A DNA stretch of 64,000 nucleotides, taken from positions 62,001 to 126,000 of the forward strand of contig CAWAYQ010000032.1 in the NCBI GenBank assembly GCA_963786225.1, in the 5' to 3' direction. Origin of the DNA: Flaviflagellibacter sp963786225. Its GTDB lineage: Bacteria > Pseudomonadota > Alphaproteobacteria > Rhizobiales > Methylopilaceae. The notes under the pieces were generated by a model. It saw nothing but the letters and a program-made list of their open reading frames with translations, was not told the DNA's origin and searched no databases. Numbering within the stretch: the stretch's first letter is position 1; each line of letters starts with the position of its first letter. Below are positions 37,077 through 46,252 of this stretch, one piece after another. The position numbers were made by a program, and so were the translations under genes.

Positions 37077-37334
37077 ATGGCCGTCGTCACGATCTACACC
37101 AAACCCTATTGTCCCTATTGCGACGGCGCGCGGGAGCTTTTGGAGAAAAAGGGCGTGGACTTCAGCGAGATCGACATTTCTGGAAAGCCGGAGCTGCGCG
37201 CGGAAATGATTCACCGTTCGGGCGGGCTAATGACCGTGCCGCAGATTTTCGCCGGAGAGCGCCATCTCGGCGGCTGCGACGACATCTATGCGCTCGACGC
37301 CCGCGGTGAACTCGATCCGGTCCTCGCCGGATGA
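37077..37334 (+). CDS. grxC: Glutaredoxin 3, class I
   Basis: An 85-residue glutathione-dependent disulfide reductase. The redox-active C-P-Y-C is at about 12-15 (YTKPYCPYCDGARELL), followed by TVPQIFAGERHLGGCDDIYAL with the cis-Pro and GG motif for glutathione binding. The stop overlaps the next gene by 4 bases (ATGA), so it belongs to an operon grxC-nitrilase-DUF1178. This trio is common in alphaproteobacteria, from family knowledge. Confidence 0.97.
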   Translation: MAVVTIYTKPYCPYCDGARELLEKKGVDFSEIDISGKPELRAEMIHRSGGLMTVPQIFAGERHLGGCDDIYALDARGELDPVLAG

Positions 37335-38197
37335 CCACGGACAGCTTTACCGCCGCCATGGTGCAGATGCGCACGGGGCAGGAGATGACCGCAAACATTG
37401 CGGATGCAAGCGCGATGATACGCGAGGCCGCGAGGGCCGGCGCGCATTATGTGCAGACGCCGGAAATGACGTCGCTGCTGGTGCGCGACCGGGACCGGCT
37501 GCACGCCGCGATCTACGACGAGGATCACGATCCCGCGCTCGCCGCCTTCCGCGATCTCGCACGCGAACTCCGGATCTGGCTCCATGTCGGTTCGCTGCCG
37601 ATCCGCTTCAACGACCGTGAGCGTGTGGCCAATCGCGGGTTCCTGATTGCGCCGGAGGGCGCAATCGCGGCGCGCTACGACAAGATCCATATGTTCGACG
37701 TTGATCTCGCGAACGGCGAGAGCTGGCGCGAATCGCAGACCTATCAGCCGGGTGAGGTCGCGATCTCGTCCGATCTGCCCTGGGGCAGGCTCGGCATGAC
37801 GATCTGCTACGATCTTCGCTTCTCGCAGCTTTACCGCGCCCTTGCCGAAGCCGGCGCGGATTTCCTCGCCGTTCCCGCGGCCTTCACCCAACAGACCGGC
37901 GAGGCGCACTGGCATGTTCTGCTGCGCGCCCGCGCCATCGAAACCGGAAGCTTCGTGTTTGCCGCCGCCCAGGCCGGCAAGCACGACGACGGCCGCGAAA
38001 CCTTCGGCCACAGCCTGATCGTCGATCCCTGGGGCAGGGTGCTCGCCGAAGGCGGCACGGAGCCGGGGGTCATTACGGCCAGGATCGAGCCCAAGCTCGT
38101 TGCCGAGGCGCGGGCAAGAATTCCCGTTCTCCAGAACGGGCGGCGCTTCGCGGTTGCGGGCGCGGAGGTCACGCATCTACACGAGGTGCCGAAGTGA
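37331..38197 (+). CDS. Carbon-nitrogen hydrolase, omega-amidase/Nit type
   Basis: A 288-residue nitrilase-superfamily amidase with the catalytic triad visible: Glu in YVQTPEMTS (about 45), Lys in ARYDKIHMFD (about 118) and Cys in MTICYDLRF (about 157). The closeness to mammalian Nit1/Nit2 suggests repair amidase activity, such as hydrolysis of deaminated glutathione; here the glutaredoxin neighbour fits that idea. That function is inference. It overlaps both neighbours by 4 bases. Confidence 0.92.
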   Translation: MTTDSFTAAMVQMRTGQEMTANIADASAMIREAARAGAHYVQTPEMTSLLVRDRDRLHAAIYDEDHDPALAAFRDLARELRIWLHVGSLPIRFNDRERVANRGFLIAPEGAIAARYDKIHMFDVDLANGESWRESQTYQPGEVAISSDLPWGRLGMTICYDLRFSQLYRALAEAGADFLAVPAAFTQQTGEAHWHVLLRARAIETGSFVFAAAQAGKHDDGRETFGHSLIVDPWGRVLAEGGTEPGVITARIEPKLVAEARARIPVLQNGRRFAVAGAEVTHLHEVPK

Positions 38198-38619
38198 TCC
38201 GCTACTCGCTTTCCTGCGCGAACGGCCACGCATTCGACGGATGGTTTCGCTCGTCCGGCGATTACGATGTGCAGGCCGAGCGCGGGCTTCTCGACTGCCC
38301 GGTCTGCGGCGTGCACAAAATCGAGAAGGCGCTGATGGCGCCATCGGTCGCGACCTCGGAGGCGCAGGTCGCGGAACCCGCGCTGATCGGCGGCCGGGAG
38401 GAGCGGTTGCGCGCAATGTTCCGCATGGTCCGTGAGGAAGTGACGAAGAACGCCGAGAATGTCGGCCCCCGCTTCGCGGAGGTCGCCCGGCAAATGCACG
38501 ACGGCGAGATCGAGAAGGCATCGGTGTACGGCGTTGCCTCGTCCGAAGAGGTTCGGGCGCTCTCCGAAGACGGCGTCGAATTCCATCCGCTGCCGCCTTT
38601 GCCCGACGAAGGCAATTGA
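38194..38619 (+). CDS. DUF1178 family protein
   Basis: A 141-residue protein with an N-terminal zinc-ribbon-like motif, CANGHAFDGWF and LDCPVCGVHKIEKALMAP, and an acidic C-terminal half. It is a DUF1178 member, widespread in alpha- and betaproteobacteria, often in this grx-nit neighbourhood. Function is unknown; a metal-binding or regulatory role is plausible from the Cys pairs. The stop codon overlaps the esterase start (TGATG). Confidence 0.93.
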   Translation: MIRYSLSCANGHAFDGWFRSSGDYDVQAERGLLDCPVCGVHKIEKALMAPSVATSEAQVAEPALIGGREERLRAMFRMVREEVTKNAENVGPRFAEVARQMHDGEIEKASVYGVASSEEVRALSEDGVEFHPLPPLPDEGN

Positions 38620-39569
38620 TGCCGCCGCCCGTTTTCGACAGGAGCGATCTCGCGGAGCTTCGCCGCGCCAACACCGTGCTCAAGCGAATGCCGCGGGTTC
38701 GCATGCTGTCGGCGCCGTCCCGCGCAATCGCTCATGCCGTGACCCTGATCGCCGTGCAGGCGGTGCGCCCGTCGATCCGTCGTACCGGGCTGCGCATCGA
38801 GACGAGACGTGTCTCCGCCCTGAGCCGGGAGGCGGATGTACGTATTCTGCGGCCCGAGGGCGCGCTGCGAGGCGTACACCTCGACATTCACGGCGGCGGA
38901 TGGTGCACCGGCACGGCGGAGATAAACGATCGCCCCAACGCCGCGCTGGCAAAGGATTGCGGCGTCGCCGTGATCAGCGTCGATTACCGTCGTGCGCCCA
39001 AATTCAAGGTTCCGGAGATCGTCGACGATTGCGAGACGGCGGCGGCCTGGCTGGTTGACAATGCGAAGAACGAATTCGGCGTCGACTCGATCACAATCGG
39101 CGGCGACAGCGCGGGCGCGCATCTCGCCGCCTGCACGCTTCTGCGTCGGCCCGATGCGTTCCGGGCGGCCCTGTTGAACTACGGCATCTACGATCTTTCA
39201 GGCTCCGAGGCTTTCCGTCGTGTCCGGGCCGATACGCTCATTTTCCACGGGCCGACCATGCTGGCCTGCCTCCACAAGCTGACCGAGGATCGCACCGATG
39301 CAGAACGTCGCGATCCGGCGATCTCGCCGCTGTTCGCCGACCTTTCGGATCTGCCGCCGGTTCTGATGGTCGCCGGGAGCGATGATCCGCTCGTCGAGGA
39401 AAGCCGCGCGCTCCATGCGCGCTGGGACGAGGCGAGCGGCAATTCCGAACTTCTGATCGTTCCCGAGGCGCCCCACGCCTTCAACCGGCTGCCGATCGCG
39501 GTCGCGCGCAAGACCGAGGCGTATGCACATGCCTGGCTGAAAAGTCACCTCTCGGCGGTGAGCCAGTAA
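38619..39569 (+). CDS. Alpha/beta hydrolase, HSL-type esterase
   Basis: A 316-residue hormone-sensitive-lipase family esterase. The oxyanion motif HGGGW is in DIHGGGWCTGTAE, the nucleophile Ser in TIGGDSAGAHLAAC (G-D-S-A-G), the acid near PPVLMVAGSDDPLVEE, and the catalytic His in PEAPHAFNRLP. No membrane segment or signal peptide is clear. ATG 38619 overlaps the DUF1178 stop. The 3' end overlaps the convergent ubiG gene by 25 bases. Substrate unknown. Confidence 0.9.
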   Translation: MPPPVFDRSDLAELRRANTVLKRMPRVRMLSAPSRAIAHAVTLIAVQAVRPSIRRTGLRIETRRVSALSREADVRILRPEGALRGVHLDIHGGGWCTGTAEINDRPNAALAKDCGVAVISVDYRRAPKFKVPEIVDDCETAAAWLVDNAKNEFGVDSITIGGDSAGAHLAACTLLRRPDAFRAALLNYGIYDLSGSEAFRRVRADTLIFHGPTMLACLHKLTEDRTDAERRDPAISPLFADLSDLPPVLMVAGSDDPLVEESRALHARWDEASGNSELLIVPEAPHAFNRLPIAVARKTEAYAHAWLKSHLSAVSQ

Positions 39570-40273
39570 TTCACGCCGCTGTCCCGGCCGAGCCGCCATG
39601 CATCGCGCAGCGGGTCGTACATCATCCCGGTGACGTCCGCGACGTCGAGCCCCGCGTCCCGGCACTGCGCCTTGAGTTCGTCGGGCGTGACGAATTTTTT
39701 CCAGTCATGGGTGCCGGTCGGAATCCAGCGCAGCACATATTCCGCGCCGACGATCGCGAGCGCAAAGCTCTTGAGGGTCCGGTTCAGGGTCGAAAAAAGA
39801 ACAAGGCCGCCGGGCTTCGCCAGTCCCGCAAGCGTTTTTACGAAGGCAGCGGGATCGGTGACGTGCTCGATGACTTCGGATGCGATCACCGCGTCGAAGG
39901 TCTTGCCCTCCGCGAGAAGCTCCTCGGCGGTCGCGGCGCGATAATCGATCTCCAGCCCGGCCTCGCCGGCATGGGCTTTCGCCACCGCGATGCTCTCCGA
40001 TGCGGGCTCGATCGCCGTCACTTTCGCGCCGAGGCGGCTCAGGGGCTCGGACAGGATGCCCCCGCCGCAGCCGACATCGAGCAGGGCCAGGTCTTTCAGG
40101 CTCTTGAGAGACCTGGTGTCGCGCCCGAATTTCTCCGCCAGCCGGTCGCGGACATATTCGACGCGGATGGGGGTCAGCTTGTGCAGCGGCGCATAGGGCC
40201 CTTTGGGGTTCCACCATTCGTCCGCCAAAGCCGCGAATCGCGCCACTTCGTCCTGATCGACCGAATCCGCCAT
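39545..40273 (-). CDS. ubiG: UbiG, 2-polyprenyl-6-hydroxyphenol methylase / 3-demethylubiquinol 3-O-methyltransferase
   Basis: Performs both O-methylations in ubiquinone synthesis. 242 residues. It begins VARFAALADEWWNPKGPYAPLH, the UbiG signature, then the SAM motif LLDVGCGGGILSEPLSRLGA, and ASEVIEHVTDPAAFV. GTHDWKKFVTPDEL and MMYDPL near the end are family-typical. It stands alone on the minus strand between two plus-strand operons and overlaps the esterase gene by 25 bases at the 3' ends. Confidence 0.97.
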   Translation of the reverse strand: MADSVDQDEVARFAALADEWWNPKGPYAPLHKLTPIRVEYVRDRLAEKFGRDTRSLKSLKDLALLDVGCGGGILSEPLSRLGAKVTAIEPASESIAVAKAHAGEAGLEIDYRAATAEELLAEGKTFDAVIASEVIEHVTDPAAFVKTLAGLAKPGGLVLFSTLNRTLKSFALAIVGAEYVLRWIPTGTHDWKKFVTPDELKAQCRDAGLDVADVTGMMYDPLRDAWRLGRDSGVNYWLTAER

Positions 40274-40401
40274 AGCGCCCTCTGTGCCTCCGTCGCGCCG
40301 GGCGATTGCCCTCGGGGGAAGCCGCCGTTATGTATACGCGCCTTTTTCGAGGCGCCACCCTGGGGAGGCGCCGCATCCTTTCCGAACCAGCCGGACCCTC
40401 A

Positions 40402-41655
40402 ATGGCCCGCATCGTCATGAAGTTCGGCGGCACATCGGTCGCCACCATCGAGCGCATTCAAAACGTCGCGCGGCATGTCCAGCGCGAGGTCGCGGCCGGC
40501 CATGAGGTCGCCGTCGTGGTCTCGGCCATGGCGGGCGTCACCAACCAGCTCGTCGCCTGGTGCAAGGAGGCGATGTCCCAATACGACCAGCGCGAATATG
40601 ACGCCGTGGTCGCGTCGGGCGAGCAGGTGACGTCGGGCCTTCTGGCCATCGCGCTCCACAATCTCGGTATCGCGGCTCGCTCCTATCAAGGCTGGCAGAT
40701 CCCGCTCAGGACCAATTCGACCCACGGTTCGGCCCGCATCGCGGGCATTGAGGGCAATGGTCTTCTCGCCGATCTCAAGGCCAAGACGGTCGCCTGCATC
40801 GCCGGTTTCCAGGGCGTTTCCCCGGAGGGCCGGATCGCCACGCTCGGCCGCGGCGGCTCCGACACCAGCGCGGTGGCCATCGCCGCCGGCATCCATGCCG
40901 ACCGCTGCGACATCTACACGGACGTTGACGGCGTCTACACGACCGACCCCCGCATCGTGCCCAAAGCGCGCCGGCTGGAGCGTGTGGCGTTCGAGGAAAT
41001 GCTGGAAATGGCCTCGCTCGGGGCCAAGGTATTGCAGGTTCGGTCCGTCGAGCTTGCGATGGTGCATAATGTCCGGGTGTTTGTGCGCTCGTCCTTCGAT
41101 GCGCCCGACGCCCCCCAGACCGGGCCCGGCGGCCTGCCGCCCGGAACTCTCATTTGTGACGAGGAAGAGATCGTGGAACAGCAGGTCGTCACCGGCATCG
41201 CCTATTCGAAGGATGAGGCGCAGGTCACTTTGCGCGGCGTCGAGGACAAGCCCGGCGTCGCCGCGGGCGTGTTCGGCCCGCTCGCCGATGCCCACATCAA
41301 TGTCGACATGATCGTCCAGAACATCTCCGAAGACGGCTCCACGACCGATCTCACCTTCACCGTCCCGGTCGCCGATTACGAGCGGGCCATGGAGACGCTG
41401 AAGAACGGCAGGAAAGAGATCGGCTACGCCAAGCTCGACGGCGCGACGGATGTGGTGAAGGTCTCGGTCGTCGGCATCGGCATGCGCTCGCATGCGGGCG
41501 TCGCCGCCAGGGCGTTCTCGGCCCTGGCCGACAAGGGCATCAACATCCGCGTCATCGCCACCTCCGAGATCAAGATCTCGGTCCTGATCGACGCCGCCTA
41601 TACCGAGCTTGCGGTGCGGACCCTGCACTCGATATACGGGCTGGATCAGGCTTGA
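40402..41655 (+). CDS. lysC: LysC, aspartate kinase with tandem ACT domains
   Basis: First step of the aspartate family pathway (lysine, threonine, methionine). 417 residues. Kinase start MARIVMKFGGTSVATIERIQ, the RGGSDTSAVA phosphate loop, DIYTDVDGVYTTDPRIVPKA, and two ACT domains, with the second including VGIGMRSHAGVAARAFSALA and INIRVIATSEIKISVLID. These are feedback sites for lysine and threonine. Start chosen at the ATG giving the conserved N-terminus; an upstream in-frame ATG at 40306 would add 32 poorly conserved residues. Confidence 0.97.
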   Translation: MARIVMKFGGTSVATIERIQNVARHVQREVAAGHEVAVVVSAMAGVTNQLVAWCKEAMSQYDQREYDAVVASGEQVTSGLLAIALHNLGIAARSYQGWQIPLRTNSTHGSARIAGIEGNGLLADLKAKTVACIAGFQGVSPEGRIATLGRGGSDTSAVAIAAGIHADRCDIYTDVDGVYTTDPRIVPKARRLERVAFEEMLEMASLGAKVLQVRSVELAMVHNVRVFVRSSFDAPDAPQTGPGGLPPGTLICDEEEIVEQQVVTGIAYSKDEAQVTLRGVEDKPGVAAGVFGPLADAHINVDMIVQNISEDGSTTDLTFTVPVADYERAMETLKNGRKEIGYAKLDGATDVVKVSVVGIGMRSHAGVAARAFSALADKGINIRVIATSEIKISVLIDAAYTELAVRTLHSIYGLDQA

Positions 41656-41743
41656 GCGGCCGCTGGCGGCTCACGGCAAATCGGTTCATCTTCTGGCGTT
41701 AGAGAAGCCTGCGGGGCGCAGCGTCCCGGCAACGGAGTTTTCT

Positions 41744-43999
41744 ATGCGAGGTGCTTACGGCGGCCCGCGGGTGCTGCTGCGCCGCCTCCGCGAGGTCATG
41801 GCGGAGCCAGTCACCGCTCAGGACAAGCTCGACAGGATCGTGGTGCTGATCGCGGCGAATATGGTCGCCGAGGTGTGCTCGACCTATGTGCTGCGTGTCG
41901 ACGGCGAACTCGAACTCTATGCCACCGAGGGCCTGAACCCGCAGGCCGTCCATCAGACGACGCTCGGACGCGGCGAGGGCTTGGTCGGTCTTGTCGCCGG
42001 CGAGGCCGAACCGCTCAACATTTCCGACGCCCAGGCGCATCCGGCGTTCTCCTACAAGCCGGAGACGGGCGAAGAGATCTATCACTCCTTCCTCGGCGTG
42101 CCGATCCTGCGCGCGGGCAATACGCTCGGCGTGCTCGTCGTCCAGAACAAGGCGCACCGCACCTATTCCGAGGAAGAGGTCGAGGCGCTGCAGACGACCG
42201 CGATGGTGCTCGCCGAAATGATCGCGTCGGGCGAACTCTCGGCCATCGCGAGGCCGGGCGCGGAACCGGCCGTGCGGCGGCCTTTGCAGGCCACCGGCAC
42301 CCCGCTCGCCGAAGGCATCGGACTCGGTCTCGCGGTACTGCACGAGCCGCGCACGCTCGCGACCGAAAACCTCATCGCCCAGGACGTGACGAAGGAAGTA
42401 ACCCGGCTCGATGAAGCGGTCGACAGGTTGCGCGCCTCGCTCGACGAGCTTCTCAGTCAGGACAATGTCGCGCCGCAGGGCGAGCATCGCGACGTGCTCG
42501 AAGCCTTCCGTATGTTCGCGCACGACCGCGGCTGGGTGCGGCGTATGCGCGAAGCGGTGCTGCAGGGCCTCACGGCCGAAGCCGCCGTCGAGCGCGTGCA
42601 GTCCGACACCCGCGCCCGCATGTTGCGCGCGACAGACCCGTACATACGCGAGCGGCTGCACGATCTCGACGATCTCGCAAACCGCCTTCTGCGCATTCTG
42701 ACGGGACGCGAGCACGGGCCGATCGAGGAATTGCCGGAAAACGCAATCCTCGTCGCGCGGAGCATGGCGCCGGCGGCGCTGCTCGATTACGACCGTTCGC
42801 GCCTGCGCGGTCTCATCATCGAGGAGGCCGGGCCGACCAGCCATGTCGCCATCATCGCGCGCGCGCTCGGCATTCCGGCCGTCGCCCAAATTCCGAACAT
42901 CGTCAGCATGGTCGAAGCAGGCGACGCCGTCATCGTCGACGGCGGCACGGGCGATGTGCATGTGCGCCCGCCGGAGGACGTGCAGAAAAGTTATGCCGAC
43001 AAGGTGAAGCTCAGGGCGCGGCGTCAGGCGCAGTTCAAGAAGCTGCGCGACAAGCCGACCGTTACCAAGGACGGCGTGCCGCTCACCTTGATGATGAATG
43101 CCGGCCTGCTCGTCGATCTCCCGTTTGTCGAGGAGGCGGGGGCGGAAGGCATCGGCCTTTTCCGCACCGAGCTTCAGTTCATGGTCGCGCCCGCGCTGCC
43201 GCGCGCCGGCGAGCAGGAAGCTCTGTATCGCGCCGTGCTCGACGCCGCGCGCGAAAAGCCCGTGATCTTCCGCACGCTCGATATCGGTGGCGACAAGGTG
43301 CTGCCCTATCTCCGGACGATCGAGGAGGAAAACCCGGCGCTCGGCTGGCGCGCCATCCGCTTCGGCCTCGATCGGCCGGGTCTTTTGCGTTCGCAGGTCC
43401 GGGCACTGGCGCGCGCCGCGAGCGGGCGCACCCTGCACGTGATGTTCCCGATGGTCGCGGCTGTGGCCGAAGTCGACGAGGCGCGCGAGATCGTCGAGCG
43501 CGAGCTGACGCATCTGAGGAAATGGGGTCATCAGCTTCCGGAGAGGCTGCTGATCGGGGCCATGGTCGAGGTGCCCTCGCTTCTGTTCGATCTCGACGAG
43601 CTTCTGAAGCGGGTTGATTTCATCTGCCTGGGGTCGAACGATCTCATCCAGTTCATGCACGCCGCCGATCGCGGAAATTCCCGCGTCAACGACAGGTTCG
43701 ATCAGATCGGTCCGCCGATCCTGCGGGCGTTCCAGGCCGTATCCGACGCAGCGAAAGCCGCCGGAAAGCCGGTGAGCGTATGTGGCGAACTCGCCTCGCG
43801 GCCGCTGGGGGCACTGGCGCTGATCGGCACGGGTTACGACATTCTTTCCGTCGCCCCTTCGGCGATCGGCCCGCTGAAGGCGCTTCTGCGCCAGATCACA
43901 ATGACCGAGATTCAGGAAACGGTCAGCGCCCTGATGAACGGCGATCTCGTCGCGCGTCAGAAGCTGCAGGATCTCGCCAGCCTCGCCGACCAGTCCTGA
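41744..43999 (+). CDS. ptsP: PtsP, phosphoenolpyruvate-protein phosphotransferase EI(Ntr) with GAF domain
   Basis: First enzyme of the nitrogen-related PTS: it takes phosphate from PEP and passes it to NPr and then to EIIA(Ntr). 751 residues. N-terminal GAF domain (about 20-165: LDRIVVLIAANMVAEVCSTY, HSFLGVPILRAGNTLGVLVV), then the EI domain with the phosphohistidine in EEAGPTSHVAIIARALGIPA, and the PEP-binding TIM barrel with GLFRTELQFM, FRTLDIGGDKVLPYL and LGSNDLIQFMHAADR. GAF-EI(Ntr) is known to respond to glutamine/2-oxoglutarate. prfA begins 1 base after its stop. It is the natural upstream partner of EIIA(Ntr) proteins, relevant to the kdp-linked pseudo-EIIA. Confidence 0.97.
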   Translation: MRGAYGGPRVLLRRLREVMAEPVTAQDKLDRIVVLIAANMVAEVCSTYVLRVDGELELYATEGLNPQAVHQTTLGRGEGLVGLVAGEAEPLNISDAQAHPAFSYKPETGEEIYHSFLGVPILRAGNTLGVLVVQNKAHRTYSEEEVEALQTTAMVLAEMIASGELSAIARPGAEPAVRRPLQATGTPLAEGIGLGLAVLHEPRTLATENLIAQDVTKEVTRLDEAVDRLRASLDELLSQDNVAPQGEHRDVLEAFRMFAHDRGWVRRMREAVLQGLTAEAAVERVQSDTRARMLRATDPYIRERLHDLDDLANRLLRILTGREHGPIEELPENAILVARSMAPAALLDYDRSRLRGLIIEEAGPTSHVAIIARALGIPAVAQIPNIVSMVEAGDAVIVDGGTGDVHVRPPEDVQKSYADKVKLRARRQAQFKKLRDKPTVTKDGVPLTLMMNAGLLVDLPFVEEAGAEGIGLFRTELQFMVAPALPRAGEQEALYRAVLDAAREKPVIFRTLDIGGDKVLPYLRTIEEENPALGWRAIRFGLDRPGLLRSQVRALARAASGRTLHVMFPMVAAVAEVDEAREIVERELTHLRKWGHQLPERLLIGAMVEVPSLLFDLDELLKRVDFICLGSNDLIQFMHAADRGNSRVNDRFDQIGPPILRAFQAVSDAAKAAGKPVSVCGELASRPLGALALIGTGYDILSVAPSAIGPLKALLRQITMTEIQETVSALMNGDLVARQKLQDLASLADQS

Positions 44000-44000
44000 C

Positions 44001-45080
44001 ATGCTCCCGACCGAAAAACTCGACACACTGGTTCGCCGTTTTGAAGCGATCGACGCCGAACTCGCTCATGGCAGGCCGGACTCGACAACGCTGGTGAAGC
44101 TGACGCGCGAGCGTTCCGAGCTCGAAGAGCTTGTCCAGGCGGTGCGGGACTGGAAGGCGCTGACGGCGGAAGTCGCGGGCCTCAAAGCGCTCTCCGAAGA
44201 CAGTGTCAACGACGGCGAGATGCGTGACCTCGCGCGGGGCGAATACGACGAACAGAGCGCGCGGCTCGAAGAACTGGAGCAGCGGCTGCGCCTTTTGCTT
44301 TTGCCGAAGGACGCGGCGGACGAGCGCGGCATCATTCTCGAAGTGCGTGCGGGAACGGGGGGCGACGAGGCCGCGATCTTTGCCGGCGATCTCTTCCGCA
44401 TGTACAGCCGCTACGCCGATCTTCAGGGCTGGAAAGTCGAGGTGTTGTCGGCGAGCGAGGGCACGGCGGGCGGTTACCGCGAAGTGATCGCGGGCGTCGA
44501 AGGACGCGGCGTCTATGCGCGGCTGAAGTTCGAATCCGGCGTGCATCGCGTGCAGCGCGTGCCAGACACCGAAACGCAGGGGCGCATCCATACCTCGGCC
44601 GCGACCGTCGCGGTCCTGCCGGAAGCCGAGGAAGTCGATGTCGACATCCGCGACGCCGATCTTCGCATCGACGTCTATCGCGCGCAGGGCGCCGGCGGCC
44701 AGCACGTCAACAAGACGGAATCGGCGGTCCGCATCACGCATATGCCGTCCGGTATCGTGGTCGCCGTGCAGGACGAGCGTTCGCAGCACAAGAACAAGGC
44801 CCGCGCCTTCGCAATGCTGCGCGCCAAATTGTTCGACCAGCAGCGCACCGCGCAGGACGCGAGCCGCGCGGCGGACCGTAAGGGCCAGGTCGGTTCCGGC
44901 GACCGCTCCGAACGCATCCGCACCTACAATTTCCCGCAGGGCCGGGTCACCGATCACCGGATCGGGCTGACGCTCTATAATCTTCCGGAGATTATGGAAG
45001 GCACCGGGCTCGGCGATGTCATCGGTCCGCTCGTTGCCGAACACCAGGCGCGGCTGCTGGCCGCCGAGGCTGATGAATGA
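44001..45080 (+). CDS. prfA: PrfA, peptide chain release factor 1
   Basis: Recognises UAA and UAG stop codons and triggers peptide release. 359 residues. The universal GGQ motif appears in QGAGGQHVNKTESAVRITH, and the codon-recognition loop region lies in GVHRVQRVPDTETQGRIHTS. DERSQHKNKARAFAMLRAKL and the C-terminal TYNFPQGRVTDHRIGLTLY are family-typical. Directly coupled to ptsP upstream and overlapping prmC by 4 bases downstream, so PrmC can methylate the Gln of GGQ. Confidence 0.98.
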   Translation: MLPTEKLDTLVRRFEAIDAELAHGRPDSTTLVKLTRERSELEELVQAVRDWKALTAEVAGLKALSEDSVNDGEMRDLARGEYDEQSARLEELEQRLRLLLLPKDAADERGIILEVRAGTGGDEAAIFAGDLFRMYSRYADLQGWKVEVLSASEGTAGGYREVIAGVEGRGVYARLKFESGVHRVQRVPDTETQGRIHTSAATVAVLPEAEEVDVDIRDADLRIDVYRAQGAGGQHVNKTESAVRITHMPSGIVVAVQDERSQHKNKARAFAMLRAKLFDQQRTAQDASRAADRKGQVGSGDRSERIRTYNFPQGRVTDHRIGLTLYNLPEIMEGTGLGDVIGPLVAEHQARLLAAEADE

Positions 45081-45922
45081 CGACACGCGGCGAGCTTCTC
45101 CGGGGGACGGTCGAGCGGCTCCGCATGGCCAAGCTGGAGACGCCGGAACTGGATGCGCGGGTCCTCGTGAAAGAGGCCTTGAGACTGTCCGATGCCGAGC
45201 TCATCGCGGCCCAGGACCGTCCGGCATCGCCCGAAGGCATAACCACGATCGAGAGCATGATCTCCCGGCGGATCGCGGGAGAGCCGGTGGCGCGGATCCT
45301 CGGGCATAAGGAATTCTGGGGCCTGCGCTTCGATCTCGGGGTCGATACCCTCGTCCCGCGGCCTGAAACCGAGACCTTGGTGGACGCAGCGCTCGCGGCA
45401 TTCGGTCGCGGCGGGCCGGCCCATGTTCTGGACCTCGGAACCGGCACAGGGTGCCTTCTTCTGGCGGTGCTCAGCGAGTTCCCCGAGGCCCGGGGTCTCG
45501 GGGTCGATCTGGCCCGTCGCGCCGTCGAGATCGCGGAGGCGAACTCGGTCCGGCTCGGCCTTGCCGGCCGGGCGCAATTCAAGGTGTCGAATTGGGATGC
45601 CAAGGTGGACGGCGCATTCGATCTCATTCTGAGCAATCCGCCCTATATCCCAGAGAGGGAAATCGCCAAGCTTCCCCTTGAGGTCAGGCTCCATGATCCG
45701 GCTCTGGCGCTCAACGGCGGGAAAGACGGCCTGGGAGCTTATCGAAGCCTTGCCGACGTTGCGGTCAGACGCCTGGCTCCGAAAGGCGTTCTGATCGCCG
45801 AACTCGGGGCCGGGCAGGAGGTCGCCGTGGCGGCCATAATGGCCGGTTCGGGCCTCATCGTGGACCGCCCGGCGCGACCCGATCTGGCGGGGATACCACG
45901 GGCCCTTGTTGTGAGGCGCTGA
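45077..45922 (+). CDS. prmC: PrmC, release factor glutamine N5-methyltransferase
   Basis: Methylates the glutamine of GGQ in release factors. 281 residues. Contains the SAM motif VLDLGTGTGCLLLAVLSEFP and the catalytic NPPY in LILSNPPYIPEREIA. The N-terminal helical domain includes ILGHKEFWGLRF and VDTLVPRPETETLVD. The ATG overlaps the prfA stop. Following is the 330-base gap before DUF4167. Confidence 0.96.
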   Translation: MTTRGELLRGTVERLRMAKLETPELDARVLVKEALRLSDAELIAAQDRPASPEGITTIESMISRRIAGEPVARILGHKEFWGLRFDLGVDTLVPRPETETLVDAALAAFGRGGPAHVLDLGTGTGCLLLAVLSEFPEARGLGVDLARRAVEIAEANSVRLGLAGRAQFKVSNWDAKVDGAFDLILSNPPYIPEREIAKLPLEVRLHDPALALNGGKDGLGAYRSLADVAVRRLAPKGVLIAELGAGQEVAVAAIMAGSGLIVDRPARPDLAGIPRALVVRR

Positions 45923-46252
45923 AATTCCCACTTGGAAAGGGAAGGGCGGCGAGGTAGTTTCCCGGCAATAGAGAACCGCCGATACGCGCCGAGAAGACGG
46001 ATTTGCCCGGCAGCGATGCAGACCTGGAAATACCACGGTCATGGTTCTGAGACACACGTCGCACATGTTGAGGACAGGGAACTCAGCACGGGATGAGCGG
46101 CATCAAGTTCGCTAAGGGGCCAGCGAGCTTCGCATAACGAATTCCGGCGATCTGACGGGTCGCAGCATTCAGGCAGCCCCGAAAGGCTGCCGCGGCGTCC
46201 GCGCCGTTCGCCGGGGGCACTGGGGCTAATTTCAAGCAAAGATTCGAGAGCC
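45923..46252 (+). promoter_or_regulatory. 330-base leader between prmC and the DUF4167 gene
   Basis: No convincing coding sequence. It is a candidate long 5' leader for the DUF4167 gene. It contains a 7-bp stem GGCAGCC (46172-46178) / GGCTGCC (46185-46191). I cannot assign it to a named riboswitch class. A Shine-Dalgarno is weak before ATG 46253. Confidence 0.3.

Noticed and set aside
41699..44026. A 775-codon minus-strand frame across ptsP
   Set aside because: Antisense shadow of ptsP, rich in His, Arg and Gly with no recognisable fold.
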